A stretch of 38,291 bases of DNA from assembly GCA_016208415.1 (NCBI GenBank), contig JACQYB010000041.1, forward strand, positions 1 to 38,291, in the 5' to 3' direction. This DNA comes from Betaproteobacteria bacterium (GTDB taxonomy: Bacteria > Pseudomonadota > Gammaproteobacteria > Burkholderiales > Rhodocyclaceae). Below the pieces are notes generated by a model. It saw only the letters and a program-made list of their open reading frames with translations. It was not told where the DNA came from and did no database searches. Below are positions 8,108 through 16,425 of this stretch, piece after piece (position 1 is the stretch's first letter; each line of letters begins with the position of its first letter). The position numbers and the translations under genes were made by a program.

Positions 8108-10090
8108 CTATTCGCCGCCGAGACCCATCTGGATGTAGCCGGTCGGGCAGACGTCCATGCAGATGTGGCAGCCAATGCACTTGAAGTAGTCGGTCATGAC
8201 GTAACGGCCGATGCTGGCCTCCTTCTTCGGCACGCGCTTGACGGCGGTCTGGGGGCAATAGATGACGCAGTTGTCGCATTCGAAGCACATGCCGCAGCTC
8301 ATGCAGCGCTTGGCCTCCGCCTGTGCCTGGGCCTCGGTCAGCGCGATCAGGCGTTCGTCGATGCTGCCCAGGACGTTGCCGGCATCGATGGTCACCATCT
8401 CGCGCTCGTTGCGCGGCGTGTAGGTGAAGTGGCCGAGGAACAGGGACTCGGCCGGAATCGTGTAGCGATCGGCGCGGTTGTCGAAGTTGTGGAGGGCACC
8501 CCTGCTGGTGTAGGTGCCGCGAATGGGTTCGGTAACCGGCTCGAACTTCACGCCGCGCTGCGCCAGGTCGCGCGGCAGGTCGAACAGGTTCTTGTCGACC
8601 TTGGGCCGCTTCTCCAGCGGCTTGCCGGACACGTAGGCGTCGATGCCCTCGGCGGCGATGCGGGCGTGGCCGATCGCCGTCGTCAGCAGCAACGGCGTGA
8701 TGGCGTCGCCGCCGATGAATACGCCCGGCTCGTTGACGGCCTGGAGGTTCTTGTCGACGTTCGCCAGGTTCCGCGCGTTCTTGAACTTCTCCAGCCCGGC
8801 CCAGCCCACCGACTGGCCGACGGCGGAGACGATCAGGTCGGCGGGAATGTCGTATTCGGAGCCTTCCTTCGGCACCATCTTCTTGTTGACCCAGTCGACC
8901 CGGATCACACGCAGGGCCGTGGCCATGCCGTTTTCGTCCTTCACCACGCAGACCGGCGCAACGCAGGGCTGGATTTCCACGCCTTCCTGGATGACCGCTT
9001 CGAGCTCATGTTTGGAGGCCGGCATCTCCTGCACGTGGCGGCGGTAGGCGATGACCACCTCGGCGCTCTGGCGCCAGTGCTGCGCGCCCTTCTGGCCTCG
9101 TCCGCCGTCGCATTCGCGGGCGGCGACGATCACGCTGGCATGCTCGCGCGACTCGGCGTCGACCTCGTAGGCGCCGAGGCGGCGGGCTACAGCCGCACAG
9201 TCCATGGCGGTGTCGCCGCCGCCGATGACGACGATGCGCTTGCCGGCGTGGGCGAGCTTGCCTTCGTTGTAGTCGCGCAGGAAGGAAATGCCGTCGGTGC
9301 AGTTCGACGCATCGCCGCCAGGGATGTCGAGCTTGTTGCCGACCTGGGCGCCGATGCCGATGAAGATGGCGTCGAAATTGCGCTTGAGATCGGCGAAGCC
9401 GACGTCCTTGCCGACACGGGTGTTCAGCCGTACCTCCACACCCATGTCGAGGATGCGCTGTATCTCGGCATCGACGACGTCACGCGGCGTGCGGTAGGCG
9501 GGCAGGCCGAAGCTCAGCATGCCGCCGAGCTTGTTGCTGGATTCGAAGACGACGCAGGCATGCCCCCTCTTGCGCAACTGGTAGGCGGCGGACATGCCGG
9601 CGACACCGCCGCCGACGATGGCGATGCGCTTGCCGGTCTCGACCTCGGGCTTCGGAAAGCCGAGGCCCTTCTCAATCGCGTAGTTGCCGAGGAACTGCTC
9701 GACCGAGTTGATGCCGACGTACTCCTCGACCTTGCTGCGGTTGCAGCCGGTCTGGCAGGGCGCGGGGCACACGCGCCCCATGATGGCGGGGAAGGGGTTG
9801 CAGTCGGTCAGCCGGCGCCAGGCGTATTCCTGCCAGGGCATGCTCGGCTTGCCGTCGGCACCCACCGGCGGCTTCTCGATGCCGCGCACGATGTTGAGGT
9901 AGCCGCGGATGTCTTCGCCGGCCGGGCATTGGCCCTGGCAGGGCGGCGTGGACTGGATGTACGTCGGGCACTTGTAGGTCCAACTCGCCTGGAAGATATT
10001 TTCCTGCGAGCGCTTGAACTTGGTATCGCCATCCTTGTAGCGGCGATACGAGAGCTTGGAGTTCTGCAGGGTTTGAGGTGTCGTGGACAT
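8108..10090 (-). CDS. dsrL: DsrL, NAD(P)H:acceptor iron-sulfur flavoprotein
   Basis: Cytoplasmic iron-sulfur flavoprotein of 660 residues, related to the small subunit of glutamate synthase. In sulfur oxidisers DsrL works with DsrAB and links sulfur oxidation to NAD(P)+ reduction. An N-terminal cysteine-rich region (CPTYIQSTPPCQGQC, CPAPCQTGC) precedes the FAD site (VGGGVAGMSAAYQLRKRG, about 155-172) and the NAD(P) site (VVIGGGDTAMDCAAVARRLG). Two [4Fe-4S] ferredoxin motifs sit at the C-terminus (CMSCGMCFECDNCVIYCP, CIGCHICMDVCP). Its presence together with dsrEFH marks the locus as oxidative. It starts 24 bases after dsrK. Confidence 0.95.
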   Translation of the reverse strand: MSTTPQTLQNSKLSYRRYKDGDTKFKRSQENIFQASWTYKCPTYIQSTPPCQGQCPAGEDIRGYLNIVRGIEKPPVGADGKPSMPWQEYAWRRLTDCNPFPAIMGRVCPAPCQTGCNRSKVEEYVGINSVEQFLGNYAIEKGLGFPKPEVETGKRIAIVGGGVAGMSAAYQLRKRGHACVVFESSNKLGGMLSFGLPAYRTPRDVVDAEIQRILDMGVEVRLNTRVGKDVGFADLKRNFDAIFIGIGAQVGNKLDIPGGDASNCTDGISFLRDYNEGKLAHAGKRIVVIGGGDTAMDCAAVARRLGAYEVDAESREHASVIVAARECDGGRGQKGAQHWRQSAEVVIAYRRHVQEMPASKHELEAVIQEGVEIQPCVAPVCVVKDENGMATALRVIRVDWVNKKMVPKEGSEYDIPADLIVSAVGQSVGWAGLEKFKNARNLANVDKNLQAVNEPGVFIGGDAITPLLLTTAIGHARIAAEGIDAYVSGKPLEKRPKVDKNLFDLPRDLAQRGVKFEPVTEPIRGTYTSRGALHNFDNRADRYTIPAESLFLGHFTYTPRNEREMVTIDAGNVLGSIDERLIALTEAQAQAEAKRCMSCGMCFECDNCVIYCPQTAVKRVPKKEASIGRYVMTDYFKCIGCHICMDVCPTGYIQMGLGGE

Positions 10091-10114
10091 CGCTTGTCTC
10101 CGGGGTAATCGTAT

Positions 10115-11656
10115 TTACTGCTCGTTGCCCAACTGGATCGCCGTGCTGACGAGCTGGTGCACGCCTCCGACGAGGCCGCTCTTGAAGCCGTAGTACGGCA
10201 GAACCTTGCTGAACTGCGCCTTGCAGATGGCGCAGATCGTCGCCATGAAATTGACGCCGTGATCGTCCACCACGCGCTTCAGGGCTTCCATCCGCGGCAG
10301 GGCGCCCTTGACGCGCAGGTCCATCAACTCGTCGGTCAACACGCCGCCGCCGCCACCGCAGCAGAAGGTCTGCTCGCCGATGGTTTCCGGGGCCATGTCG
10401 TGGAACCGGTTGGCCACGGCCCTGACGATGTTGCGCGGGATCTCGAACTGTCCGCCGGGATGGTCGCCCATGCGCGAGGCGCGCGCGACGTTGCACGAAT
10501 CGTGGAAGGTGATGATGCGGTGATCGTTGGCCGACTTGTCGAACTTGAGCCGTCCCTGCTGGATGAGATCCCAGGTCACTTCGCAGATGTGCGAGGGCTG
10601 CTTGTAGCGCGGGTCGAGCTGCTTTTGCAGTTCGACGGCGAAGGGGTCGCTGGCGCCGGCGCCGATGCCGGTGAGGGTGTTCCAGAAGGCATAGGCGACA
10701 CGCCACGCGTGGCCGCACTCGCCGACCACGATGCGCTTGACGCCCAGTTCCAGTGCGGCTTCGCGTACGCGCAGGGCGACCTTGCGCAACTGCTCGTAGT
10801 TGCCGATGAACATGCCGAAGTTGCCGGCCTCGGACGCCTTGGACGAGAAGGTCCACGAGATGCCGGCGGCGTGGAAGACCTTGCCGTAGCCGATGGTGCT
10901 CTCGATGTGCGGTTCGGCGAAGAAGTCGGCCGAGGGCGTGACCAGCAGAACTTCTGCGCCCTGGACGTCGAGCGGGTACTTGACGTCGAACCCGGTGTCG
11001 TCCTTGACGTCCTCTTCGAGGCCGTTGAGCGTGTCCTGCAACGCCGGGCCGGGCAGGCCGAGGTTGTTGCCGATGCGGTGTACCTTGCCGATGATCTCGT
11101 TGGAGTACTTCTGGCCGTAGCCGACGGCGTCGAGAATCTCGCGCCCGGCCATGGTGATCTCGGCGGTGTCGATGCCGTAGGGGCAAAACACCGAACAGCG
11201 GCGGCACTCCGAGCACTGCCAGTAGTACTTGTACCACTCGTCGAGCACTTCGGGCGTCAGGTCACGGGCGCCGACGAGGCTGGGGAACAGCTTGCCGGCG
11301 GTGGTGAAGTAGCGGCGATAGACGCTGCGCATCAACTCCTGGCGCGCGACCGGCATGTTCTTGGGATCGCCGGTGCCGATGAAATAGTGACATTTGTCGG
11401 TGCAGGAGCCGCAATGGACGCAGGCGTCCAAGAAAACCCTGAGCGAGCGGTATTTCTCCAGCAGTTCGCCCATGCGGCCGATGGCCTTGTCGTGGGTCTC
11501 CTGCCAGTTGTCGGCCATCTTGCCGGGGAAGCCGAGGGCTTCCTGGATCTTTTCGTTGGCGACATAGCACTTGAGGCCCGCCATCGCGTCCGGCTGGAGA
11601 GCCGGGATGGTCGGATACTCGCGGAAGGCGGGCGCCTTGATTTCGGGACCGGCCAT
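10115..11656 (-). CDS. dsrK: DsrK, HdrD-like catalytic iron-sulfur subunit
   Basis: Cytoplasmic subunit of DsrMKJOP, 513 residues, homologous to heterodisulfide reductase HdrD. It is thought to act on the DsrC trisulfide or disulfide. Near the N-terminus are two [4Fe-4S] motifs (CVHCGSCTDKCHYF, CSECRRCSVFCPYGID). The C-terminal half carries the CCG-type cysteines for the unusual catalytic cluster (TFHDSCNVAR, FCCGGGGG, ATICAICKAQF). The ATG at 11656 is taken as the native start: it follows the native dsrM stop (TGA at 11658-11660) by one base and begins the conserved region. Because of a deletion in dsrM, the frame is open upstream to 12217, so a 700-residue DsrM-DsrK fusion could be made. 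Confidence 0.93.
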   Translation of the reverse strand: MAGPEIKAPAFREYPTIPALQPDAMAGLKCYVANEKIQEALGFPGKMADNWQETHDKAIGRMGELLEKYRSLRVFLDACVHCGSCTDKCHYFIGTGDPKNMPVARQELMRSVYRRYFTTAGKLFPSLVGARDLTPEVLDEWYKYYWQCSECRRCSVFCPYGIDTAEITMAGREILDAVGYGQKYSNEIIGKVHRIGNNLGLPGPALQDTLNGLEEDVKDDTGFDVKYPLDVQGAEVLLVTPSADFFAEPHIESTIGYGKVFHAAGISWTFSSKASEAGNFGMFIGNYEQLRKVALRVREAALELGVKRIVVGECGHAWRVAYAFWNTLTGIGAGASDPFAVELQKQLDPRYKQPSHICEVTWDLIQQGRLKFDKSANDHRIITFHDSCNVARASRMGDHPGGQFEIPRNIVRAVANRFHDMAPETIGEQTFCCGGGGGVLTDELMDLRVKGALPRMEALKRVVDDHGVNFMATICAICKAQFSKVLPYYGFKSGLVGGVHQLVSTAIQLGNEQ

Positions 11657-11657
11657 G

Positions 11658-12217
11658 TCAGTTCTTCGCCTCCAGTTGGGCCGCCCAGGGGGCGAGATGG
11701 CGTGCTTCGCGCGGAGTGTCACCGCGACGATGTCGGTGTGCATCAGGAACTTCATGGCCAGCCCGGTGACGGCGATGACCAGCAGGAGGGCGAGCATCAG
11801 GTGATCCGAAGGCGTCGAGATGTAGCGGATGCGCTCGACCAGGAAACGGCGTGCCCACAGTCCCCCCAGGCCCGCGGCCATGGCGAAGCCCGCATACAGA
11901 CCGAAGGGCTGGAGGATGGCCACCCAGAACCAGACCGGTTCGATGAAATAGCGCAGGTGGCGCAGCAGCACCAGTGCCAGGCCGAAATGGAACATCGCCC
12001 CGAACATCCAGATCCAGAGGTTGCCCTTGAACAGGCTCTCGAAGAAGACGACCTCGCGGAACATGCGGAAGACAACGCCGGCCGTGCTGGTCGGCCCCGG
12101 CGTGGTCGGGATCGACAGCGGCGCGGGGGTGCGCGCATAGCCGGCGATCTTGTACGCCAGTCCGGCGACAAGGATCGCGCTGGCGGCGTAGAACAGGATC
12201 GCAAAGAATAGGCTCAT
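11658..12217 (-). pseudogene. dsrM: dsrM with internal deletion and frameshift
   Basis: Membrane haem b subunit of DsrMKJOP (NarI-like), which passes electrons between quinone and DsrK. From the ATG at 12217, about 166 residues are normal: four hydrophobic helices, histidines in MFHFGLALVLLRHLRYF and MKFLMHTDIVAV. At about 11715-11720 the sequence jumps to the family's C-terminal segment, PREARHLAPWAAQLEAKN, in another frame, ending at TGA 11658-11660. Remembered homologues have roughly 55-60 more residues here, including a further helix, so about 170-190 bases appear lost. Reading on in the original frame gives about 21 foreign residues and then DsrK in frame. It is either a real deletion creating a fusion or an assembly error. 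The N-terminal helices and start are otherwise intact. Confidence 0.85.
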
Positions 12218-12255
12218 GGGCGACTGATCATCAGTGGGTGCTCAAATAGAAGCGC

Positions 12256-12309
12256 TTGCCGGCTGCCGGGAGTGGAAGGCGGCGAGCGCCTTCCACCTGC
12301 CTCCGGCAA
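12256..12309. other. Strong composite hairpin between dsrC and dsrM
   Basis: GTGGAAGGCG (12272-12281) pairs perfectly with CGCCTTCCAC (12287-12296) across a 5-base loop. An outer pair, TTGCCGG (12256-12262) with CCGGCAA (12303-12309), extends it. It begins 10 bases after the dsrC stop. No T run follows on the coding (minus) strand, so it is more likely an mRNA-stability, processing or partial attenuation element than a full terminator. It could make dsrC transcript more abundant than that of the membrane complex. Confidence 0.7.
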
Positions 12310-12318
12310 CAGGTCCGG

Positions 12319-12654
12319 TCAGATGCAGCCGGTGGGCTTGGGCAGGCCGGCGATCTTGCACGCCTGCTTGGCCGGACCATAGGGGAACAGTTCGTACAGG
12401 TATTGGCTGTTGCCCTTTTCCGGACCGAGCTTCTTGCCGATGGCCTTGGTCAGCACACGCACCGCCGGGGCGATCTGGAACTCGTTGTAATACTCGCGCA
12501 GGAAGTTGACGACTTCCCAGTGGTTGTTGGACATCTGCACGTTTTCCTGCTCCGCCAGCACGGCGGCAACATCCTCGTCCCAGTCAGCGAGATTGACCAG
12601 ATAGCCCTCTTCGTCCGTTTCGTAGGTCTTGCCGTTCAGTTCGATAGCAGCCAT
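12319..12654 (-). CDS. dsrC: DsrC sulfur carrier with both catalytic cysteines
   Basis: Small sulfur-carrier protein of 111 residues of the TusE/DsrC family. It accepts sulfur from DsrEFH and presents it to DsrAB, forming a trisulfide between its two C-terminal cysteines that DsrK is thought to process. Both cysteines are present: Cys99 in PAKQACKIAGLP and the penultimate Cys110 in PTGCI. The full-length TusE fold is intact. It lies 45 bases after dsrH and is separated from dsrM by a strong hairpin. A second, cysteine-free paralogue lies at 18134-18466. Confidence 0.97.
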   Translation of the reverse strand: MAAIELNGKTYETDEEGYLVNLADWDEDVAAVLAEQENVQMSNNHWEVVNFLREYYNEFQIAPAVRVLTKAIGKKLGPEKGNSQYLYELFPYGPAKQACKIAGLPKPTGCI

Positions 12655-12699
12655 GTTGCTTCTCCTTGCGGGGATTTGATGAATGAATTGGCCAGATCG

Positions 12700-12996
12700 T
12701 CAGAGCCACGACTGGTTGGTCTTGTATTCGGCGACGAGGTCGACAAAGCCATCATAACCGACGACGGTCACGCCTTCCGTCAGGCGATCGGCAACGCCCC
12801 GGGCGTCCAGATCCGGGCCGAGCGCATAGACCTTGAGCGTGCCCATGGCCTTCTTGAGGCGGTCCTCGACGGCATTGCCGCGCGTTGCGGCATAGACGCC
12901 ATCCTCGATCAGCAGGATGGCGCCGTCAGCGCCGGCTTGCAGGACGGTGTCGAGGGACGGCCGCTCCAGGGGCGATTTGTTGACGATGTGAAGCAT
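12700..12996 (-). CDS. dsrH: DsrH (TusB-like) subunit of the sulfurtransferase DsrEFH
   Basis: Subunit of the hexameric cytoplasmic sulfurtransferase DsrE2F2H2, 98 residues of the TusB/DsrH family, recognised by MLHIVNKSPLERPSL and ILLIEDGVYAAT. It begins 10 bases after dsrF. The protein contains no cysteine: where Allochromatium DsrH has one (near residue 20, from memory) this protein has Val in SLDTVLQAG. The relay would then depend on the DsrE cysteine, which is the known active residue. Confidence 0.93.
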   Translation of the reverse strand: MLHIVNKSPLERPSLDTVLQAGADGAILLIEDGVYAATRGNAVEDRLKKAMGTLKVYALGPDLDARGVADRLTEGVTVVGYDGFVDLVAEYKTNQSWL

Positions 12997-13006
12997 GTTT
13001 TCTCCC

Positions 13007-13369
13007 TCAGAACGACAGGACCACGTCCTGGTCTTCCATAAGCTTGCCCAGATCGGCGCGCGGCATCATTTCCACCGGCACGCACAGGTCTTCGGGGGTG
13101 AGGCCGCGGGCGGCCATCGACTCCTGATCGACGTAGAGCTTGGTGACGTCGTAGTCCTCGAGGGCGCCGTAGGTCTTCTCGAAGGCCTTCATGCCGATGC
13201 CCTTGGTCTGGTGGCCCTTCTTGAGCTGGTAGACGCCGTCGTCCATGAAGGCCAGCGACACGTCCTGCTCGAAGGCGGCGCCGATCAGCACCACCTCAAG
13301 GGATTCCAGCGCATAGACGGTACCGTAGGGCGCCTTGCGATTGACGATCATGAATTTCTTGGTGGTCAT
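13007..13369 (-). CDS. dsrF: DsrF (TusC-like) subunit of DsrEFH
   Basis: Second subunit of DsrEFH, 120 residues of the TusC/DsrF family (KFMIVNRKAPYGTVYALESL, LAFMDDGVYQLKKGHQTKG). It has a single cysteine in PEDLCVPVEM. It starts 11 bases after the dsrE stop and is in the standard order dsrE-dsrF-dsrH, which is diagnostic of sulfur-oxidising dsr loci. It probably has a structural or docking role in sulfur transfer to DsrC. Confidence 0.94.
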   Translation of the reverse strand: MTTKKFMIVNRKAPYGTVYALESLEVVLIGAAFEQDVSLAFMDDGVYQLKKGHQTKGIGMKAFEKTYGALEDYDVTKLYVDQESMAARGLTPEDLCVPVEMMPRADLGKLMEDQDVVLSF

Positions 13370-13380
13370 GGTGTCGCCCC

Positions 13381-13773
13381 TCAGTCGCCGAACGTGACCG
13401 TGCGGTCCGATTGGATGCCCGCTTCGATCAACTGGCCGAGCCCGGAGATACGGAAACCGGGCGCCAGGTTGGTGGCGTCCTTGCCGTTGCGCCTGGCCTC
13501 GCCCTCATCCACGATGCCGCGGCGCTGGGCCGCGGCGACGCAGACCACCAGGTCGAGCTTGTGCTCTTCCCCCAGTTTGGACCAGCGGCTGACGATGTTG
13601 CGGTCGTCCTGGGGCGGCGTCGTCAGCCGCGTGCCGTTGTTCACGCCGTCGTGATAGAAGAACACGCGGAAGATCTCGTGCCCCTTGGCCAGCGCCGCGG
13701 CGGCGAACTGGTAGGCGCTGTCCGACGCCTGGTGCGTGTAGGGGCCTTCGTTGACAAGTATCGAAAGTATCAT
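13381..13773 (-). CDS. dsrE: DsrE (TusD-like), active subunit of DsrEFH
   Basis: Sulfur-transferring subunit of DsrEFH, 130 residues (ILSILVNEGPYTHQASDSAY at the start). The active cysteine is Cys78 in DLVVCVAAAQRRG, at the position established for Allochromatium DsrE, where it binds the persulfide passed on to DsrC. The ATG at 13773 is chosen because it begins the conserved first strand; longer frames run back through dsrB out of frame. It starts 11 bases after the dsrB stop. Confidence 0.95.
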   Translation of the reverse strand: MILSILVNEGPYTHQASDSAYQFAAAALAKGHEIFRVFFYHDGVNNGTRLTTPPQDDRNIVSRWSKLGEEHKLDLVVCVAAAQRRGIVDEGEARRNGKDATNLAPGFRISGLGQLIEAGIQSDRTVTFGD

Positions 13774-13784
13774 GATCCGCGACT

Positions 13785-14864
13785 TCAGAAACGGACGTGG
13801 GCGGAGGCGTTGAGGTTGACCCGGCCGCCGCGCCAATCGTCGATCATGTACTTGGTGAAGGGCAGGCCGGTCTTCTCGAAGAAGCGGGGCCAGCCGATGC
13901 GGTCGATCCAGTCGGCCATGCGCTCCCAGGGACGGCCGTCTTCCTTGTAGGCCATCAGGATCTTCTTGACGACGGCATTGACCTCGGGCCAGCGCGGTGC
14001 GTTGTTGGGCAGGCCGGCAGCCACCAGCTTGTGGAAGGTGGGCTTGGAGCGGGCGTTGGAGTTCTTGCCGCCGACCCAGATGGCGATCTTGTTGCCCTCG
14101 CGGTCGTTGATCTGCATCGGGGGGCAGGGGGGGTAGCAGGCGCCGCAGCACACGCACTTCTTCTCGTCGACTTCGAGCGAGGGCCTGCCGTTGACGATGG
14201 TCGGCCGGATGGCGGCCACCGGGCAGCGCGCCACTACGGTCGGGCGCTCGCAGATGGCGGCGACGAGGTCGTGGTTGATCTTGGGCGGCTTGGTGTATTG
14301 CACCACCACCGCGATGTCGGCCTGGCCGCCGCAGTTGATCTCGCAGCAGGAGGTGGACAGGCGCACGCGGTTGGGCATCTCTTCGTGCTTGAACTCCTCG
14401 ATCAGCCCGTCCATCATCGACTTGACCACGCCGGAGGCGTCGGTGCCCGGGATGTCGCAGTGCAGCCAGCCCTGGGTGTGGGCGACCATGGACACCGAGT
14501 TGCCCGTGCCGCCGACCGGGAAGCCGTTGTTCTCGAGCTCGGCGACCAGCGGGGCGACCTTGGCCTCGGAAGACACCGGGATCTCGATGTTGGAGCGGAT
14601 GGTGAAGCGGCAGAAGCCCTCGCCGAAGTTGTCGACGATGTCGCACAGCTTGCGCACCGTGTAGTGGTCCATCTGGCGCTGGGTGCCGGCGCGCACCGAC
14701 CAGACCTCGTCACCGGTGTTGGAGACGTGGTGCAGGACGCCGGGACGCGGGCGGTCGTGATATTTCCAGTTGCCGTAGTTGGCGGCGAACTTCGGGTGGA
14801 GGAACTTCTTGTTGTCGAAGAAGCCCTCGATCGGCTTGCGGATCTGAGGTTGAGCCATTTTCAT
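13785..14864 (-). CDS. dsrB: DsrB, beta subunit of reverse dissimilatory sulfite reductase
   Basis: Beta subunit of the cytoplasmic alpha2beta2 sulfite reductase, 359 residues. Here it is expected to run in the oxidative direction, forming sulfite from DsrC-bound sulfur. Cysteines for the siroheme-[4Fe-4S] site are in RLSTSCCEINCGG, with a further cysteine in VVARCPVAAI. The inserted ferredoxin domain has CVCCGACYPPCPPMQI. The C-terminal segment (PFTKYMIDDWRGG) is normal. It follows dsrA by 26 bases. Met3 is a possible alternative start. Function is assigned from the locus, since sequence alone separates reductive and oxidative types only by phylogeny. Confidence 0.97.
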   Translation of the reverse strand: MKMAQPQIRKPIEGFFDNKKFLHPKFAANYGNWKYHDRPRPGVLHHVSNTGDEVWSVRAGTQRQMDHYTVRKLCDIVDNFGEGFCRFTIRSNIEIPVSSEAKVAPLVAELENNGFPVGGTGNSVSMVAHTQGWLHCDIPGTDASGVVKSMMDGLIEEFKHEEMPNRVRLSTSCCEINCGGQADIAVVVQYTKPPKINHDLVAAICERPTVVARCPVAAIRPTIVNGRPSLEVDEKKCVCCGACYPPCPPMQINDREGNKIAIWVGGKNSNARSKPTFHKLVAAGLPNNAPRWPEVNAVVKKILMAYKEDGRPWERMADWIDRIGWPRFFEKTGLPFTKYMIDDWRGGRVNLNASAHVRF

Positions 14865-14890
14865 CTGTCTCCGTCAGTGTTCGTTTGGAA

Positions 14891-16186
14891 TCAGGCGGCC
14901 GCCTTGCGGGCCTCGGCCTTCGCCACTTCCTCGTCCCATCCGACCATGTTGGTATAGGGGTTCATGCGCGGACGGTTGATCATGTTCGGATCGATGTCGA
15001 CCTCGATGCCTTCCAGGAAGTTGGCCAGCCCGATGCGCTCGATCATCTCGCCGGTGCGCTCGTGCTCGAGGGCGTTCTCGGCGAAGAAGTCCATGACGCG
15101 CTGGGCCAGGTCGAGATAGTTCTCGTAATCCTCGTCCGTGTTGAGCGGCATGAAGGGGACGATGACCGAGCCCATGGTGGCGCCGATCTTCAGCACGCTC
15201 TTGCCGCCGATCAGGATGGTGACGCCCTTGTCCTTGCCGACCTGCAGCGCACCGGTCATGACATTGATGCAGTGCATGCAGCGCACACAGCTCTTGTTGT
15301 CGATTTCCAGGGCCTGGGTGTCGCTTACGTTGACGCTGGAGACATGCCCGTCCTTGGCGACGGCGCCGGCGTCCTTGATCTGGATGGCGCGGGTCGGGCA
15401 CATGCCGATCACGTCGTTGACCAGCTCGTTCATGCCATGCTTGGCGAACCACTTCTTCGCCAGCGCCTCGTCGGTGCGGATGTTGTCGCGCCAGGTGCCG
15501 ATGGTGGCGAAGTCGGAACGCTGGATCGAGTTCATGCAGTCGTTCGGGCAGCCGGAGAACTTGAACTTGAACTTGTAGGGCAGCGCCGGACGGTGCAGTT
15601 CATCCAGGAACTTGTTGATGACGAGGTGATGTGTCCTGGCCTCGTCGTAGCAGGACTGCTCGCAGCGCGCGGCGCCGATGCAGGAGGCCGAGGTGCGCAG
15701 GGCCGGGCCGGCGCCCCCGAGGTCGAAGCCCATCTCGTTGAATTCGTCGAAGGCTTTCTGCACGTTCTCGCTGGAGGCACCCTGGAACATGATGTCGCCG
15801 GACTGGCCGTGCAGCGCGATCAGGCCGGAGCCGTGCTTCTGCCAGACGTCGCAGAGCTGGCGCAGGGTGCCGGTGTCGTAGTGCATGCCGGCCGGGGGCA
15901 TGATGCGCAGCGTGTGGAACTCGCCGGCATCCGGGAAGCGATAGCTGCCATCCGGGTTCTTGATCTCGGAAAAGCGCGGGATGACACCGCCGCCGTAGCC
16001 GACGACGCCGAGCGTGCCGCCTTTCCAGTGACCCAGGCGGGTCTGGTAGGAATGCTCAAGCTGGCCGAGCAGGTCGACCGCCATGTCGTTTTCCTTTGCC
16101 AGGCGCTTGAGGCCCGTCACAAAACTGGGCCACGGGCCCTTTTCCAGTTCGTCCAGATTGGGGGTGTCATGCATCGGCTTGGCCAT
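14891..16186 (-). CDS. dsrA: DsrA, alpha subunit of reverse dissimilatory sulfite reductase
   Basis: Alpha subunit of DsrAB, 431 residues, first gene of the leftward dsr operon. Siroheme/[4Fe-4S] ligands are in SCIGAARCEQSCYDEA and FKFSGCPNDCMNS. The ferredoxin domain has MCPTRAIQI and CVRCMHCINVMTGAL. The ATG at 16186 begins the normal N-terminus. The enzyme sits in the cytoplasm with DsrL and receives sulfur on DsrC. Upstream, 239 bases separate it from the divergent accessory genes; that spacer carries TACCC-type inverted repeats. Together with dsrB it is the best marker for the taxonomy of the host. Confidence 0.97.
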   Translation of the reverse strand: MAKPMHDTPNLDELEKGPWPSFVTGLKRLAKENDMAVDLLGQLEHSYQTRLGHWKGGTLGVVGYGGGVIPRFSEIKNPDGSYRFPDAGEFHTLRIMPPAGMHYDTGTLRQLCDVWQKHGSGLIALHGQSGDIMFQGASSENVQKAFDEFNEMGFDLGGAGPALRTSASCIGAARCEQSCYDEARTHHLVINKFLDELHRPALPYKFKFKFSGCPNDCMNSIQRSDFATIGTWRDNIRTDEALAKKWFAKHGMNELVNDVIGMCPTRAIQIKDAGAVAKDGHVSSVNVSDTQALEIDNKSCVRCMHCINVMTGALQVGKDKGVTILIGGKSVLKIGATMGSVIVPFMPLNTDEDYENYLDLAQRVMDFFAENALEHERTGEMIERIGLANFLEGIEVDIDPNMINRPRMNPYTNMVGWDEEVAKAEARKAAA

Positions 16187-16298
16187 GGCGTGTCTCCGGG
16201 TTGTTGGAGGGGCCCCTCCGCGGGGGGGTCCATTAGTGGGCGCTTATGCTACTCATGGTGCACTGCGATGTGCCATAACTCGCGCGGGGGGGTGAGAC

Positions 16299-16338
16299 TA
16301 CCCCAGAAGGGCTATATGAAACCTACCCAGGTGGGTAG
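16299..16338. promoter_or_regulatory. TACCC-type inverted repeats in the divergent dsrA promoter region
   Basis: Two back-to-back dyads lie between dsrA and the divergent accessory genes: TACCCCA-GA-AGGGCTA (16299-16314, imperfect) and CTACCCA-GG-TGGGTAG (16323-16338, perfect). The half-sites resemble the TACYYMT heptamers bound by NarL-type regulators, but the spacing of the second differs from NarL's 7-2-7. It is a candidate operator for either or both transcripts; the NarL-like regulator at 1631 is a possible binder (inference). The remainder of 16187-16425 holds G and C runs and no gene. Confidence 0.5.
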
Positions 16339-16425
16339 TATGGCGCCCCCCCCGATCTGGTGATAGGAGATCCCCGGCGACGGTATGGTATGTTCGGCAG
16401 AATTCACGCATGCCGTACACAGGTG

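Noticed and set aside
8165-10108. 647-residue open frame antisense to dsrL
   Set aside because: Shadow of dsrL; composition is Val/Ala/Gly/Asp-rich without any recognisable motif.
10157-12211. 684-residue open frame antisense to dsrL/dsrK/dsrM
   Set aside because: It mirrors the codon pattern of the real genes on the other strand, has no domain signature and is typical of GC-rich shadows.
16323-16338. Canonical NarL 7-2-7 site
   Set aside because: The TACCCA half-sites are 2 bases closer than in the NarL arrangement, so I report only a candidate operator.
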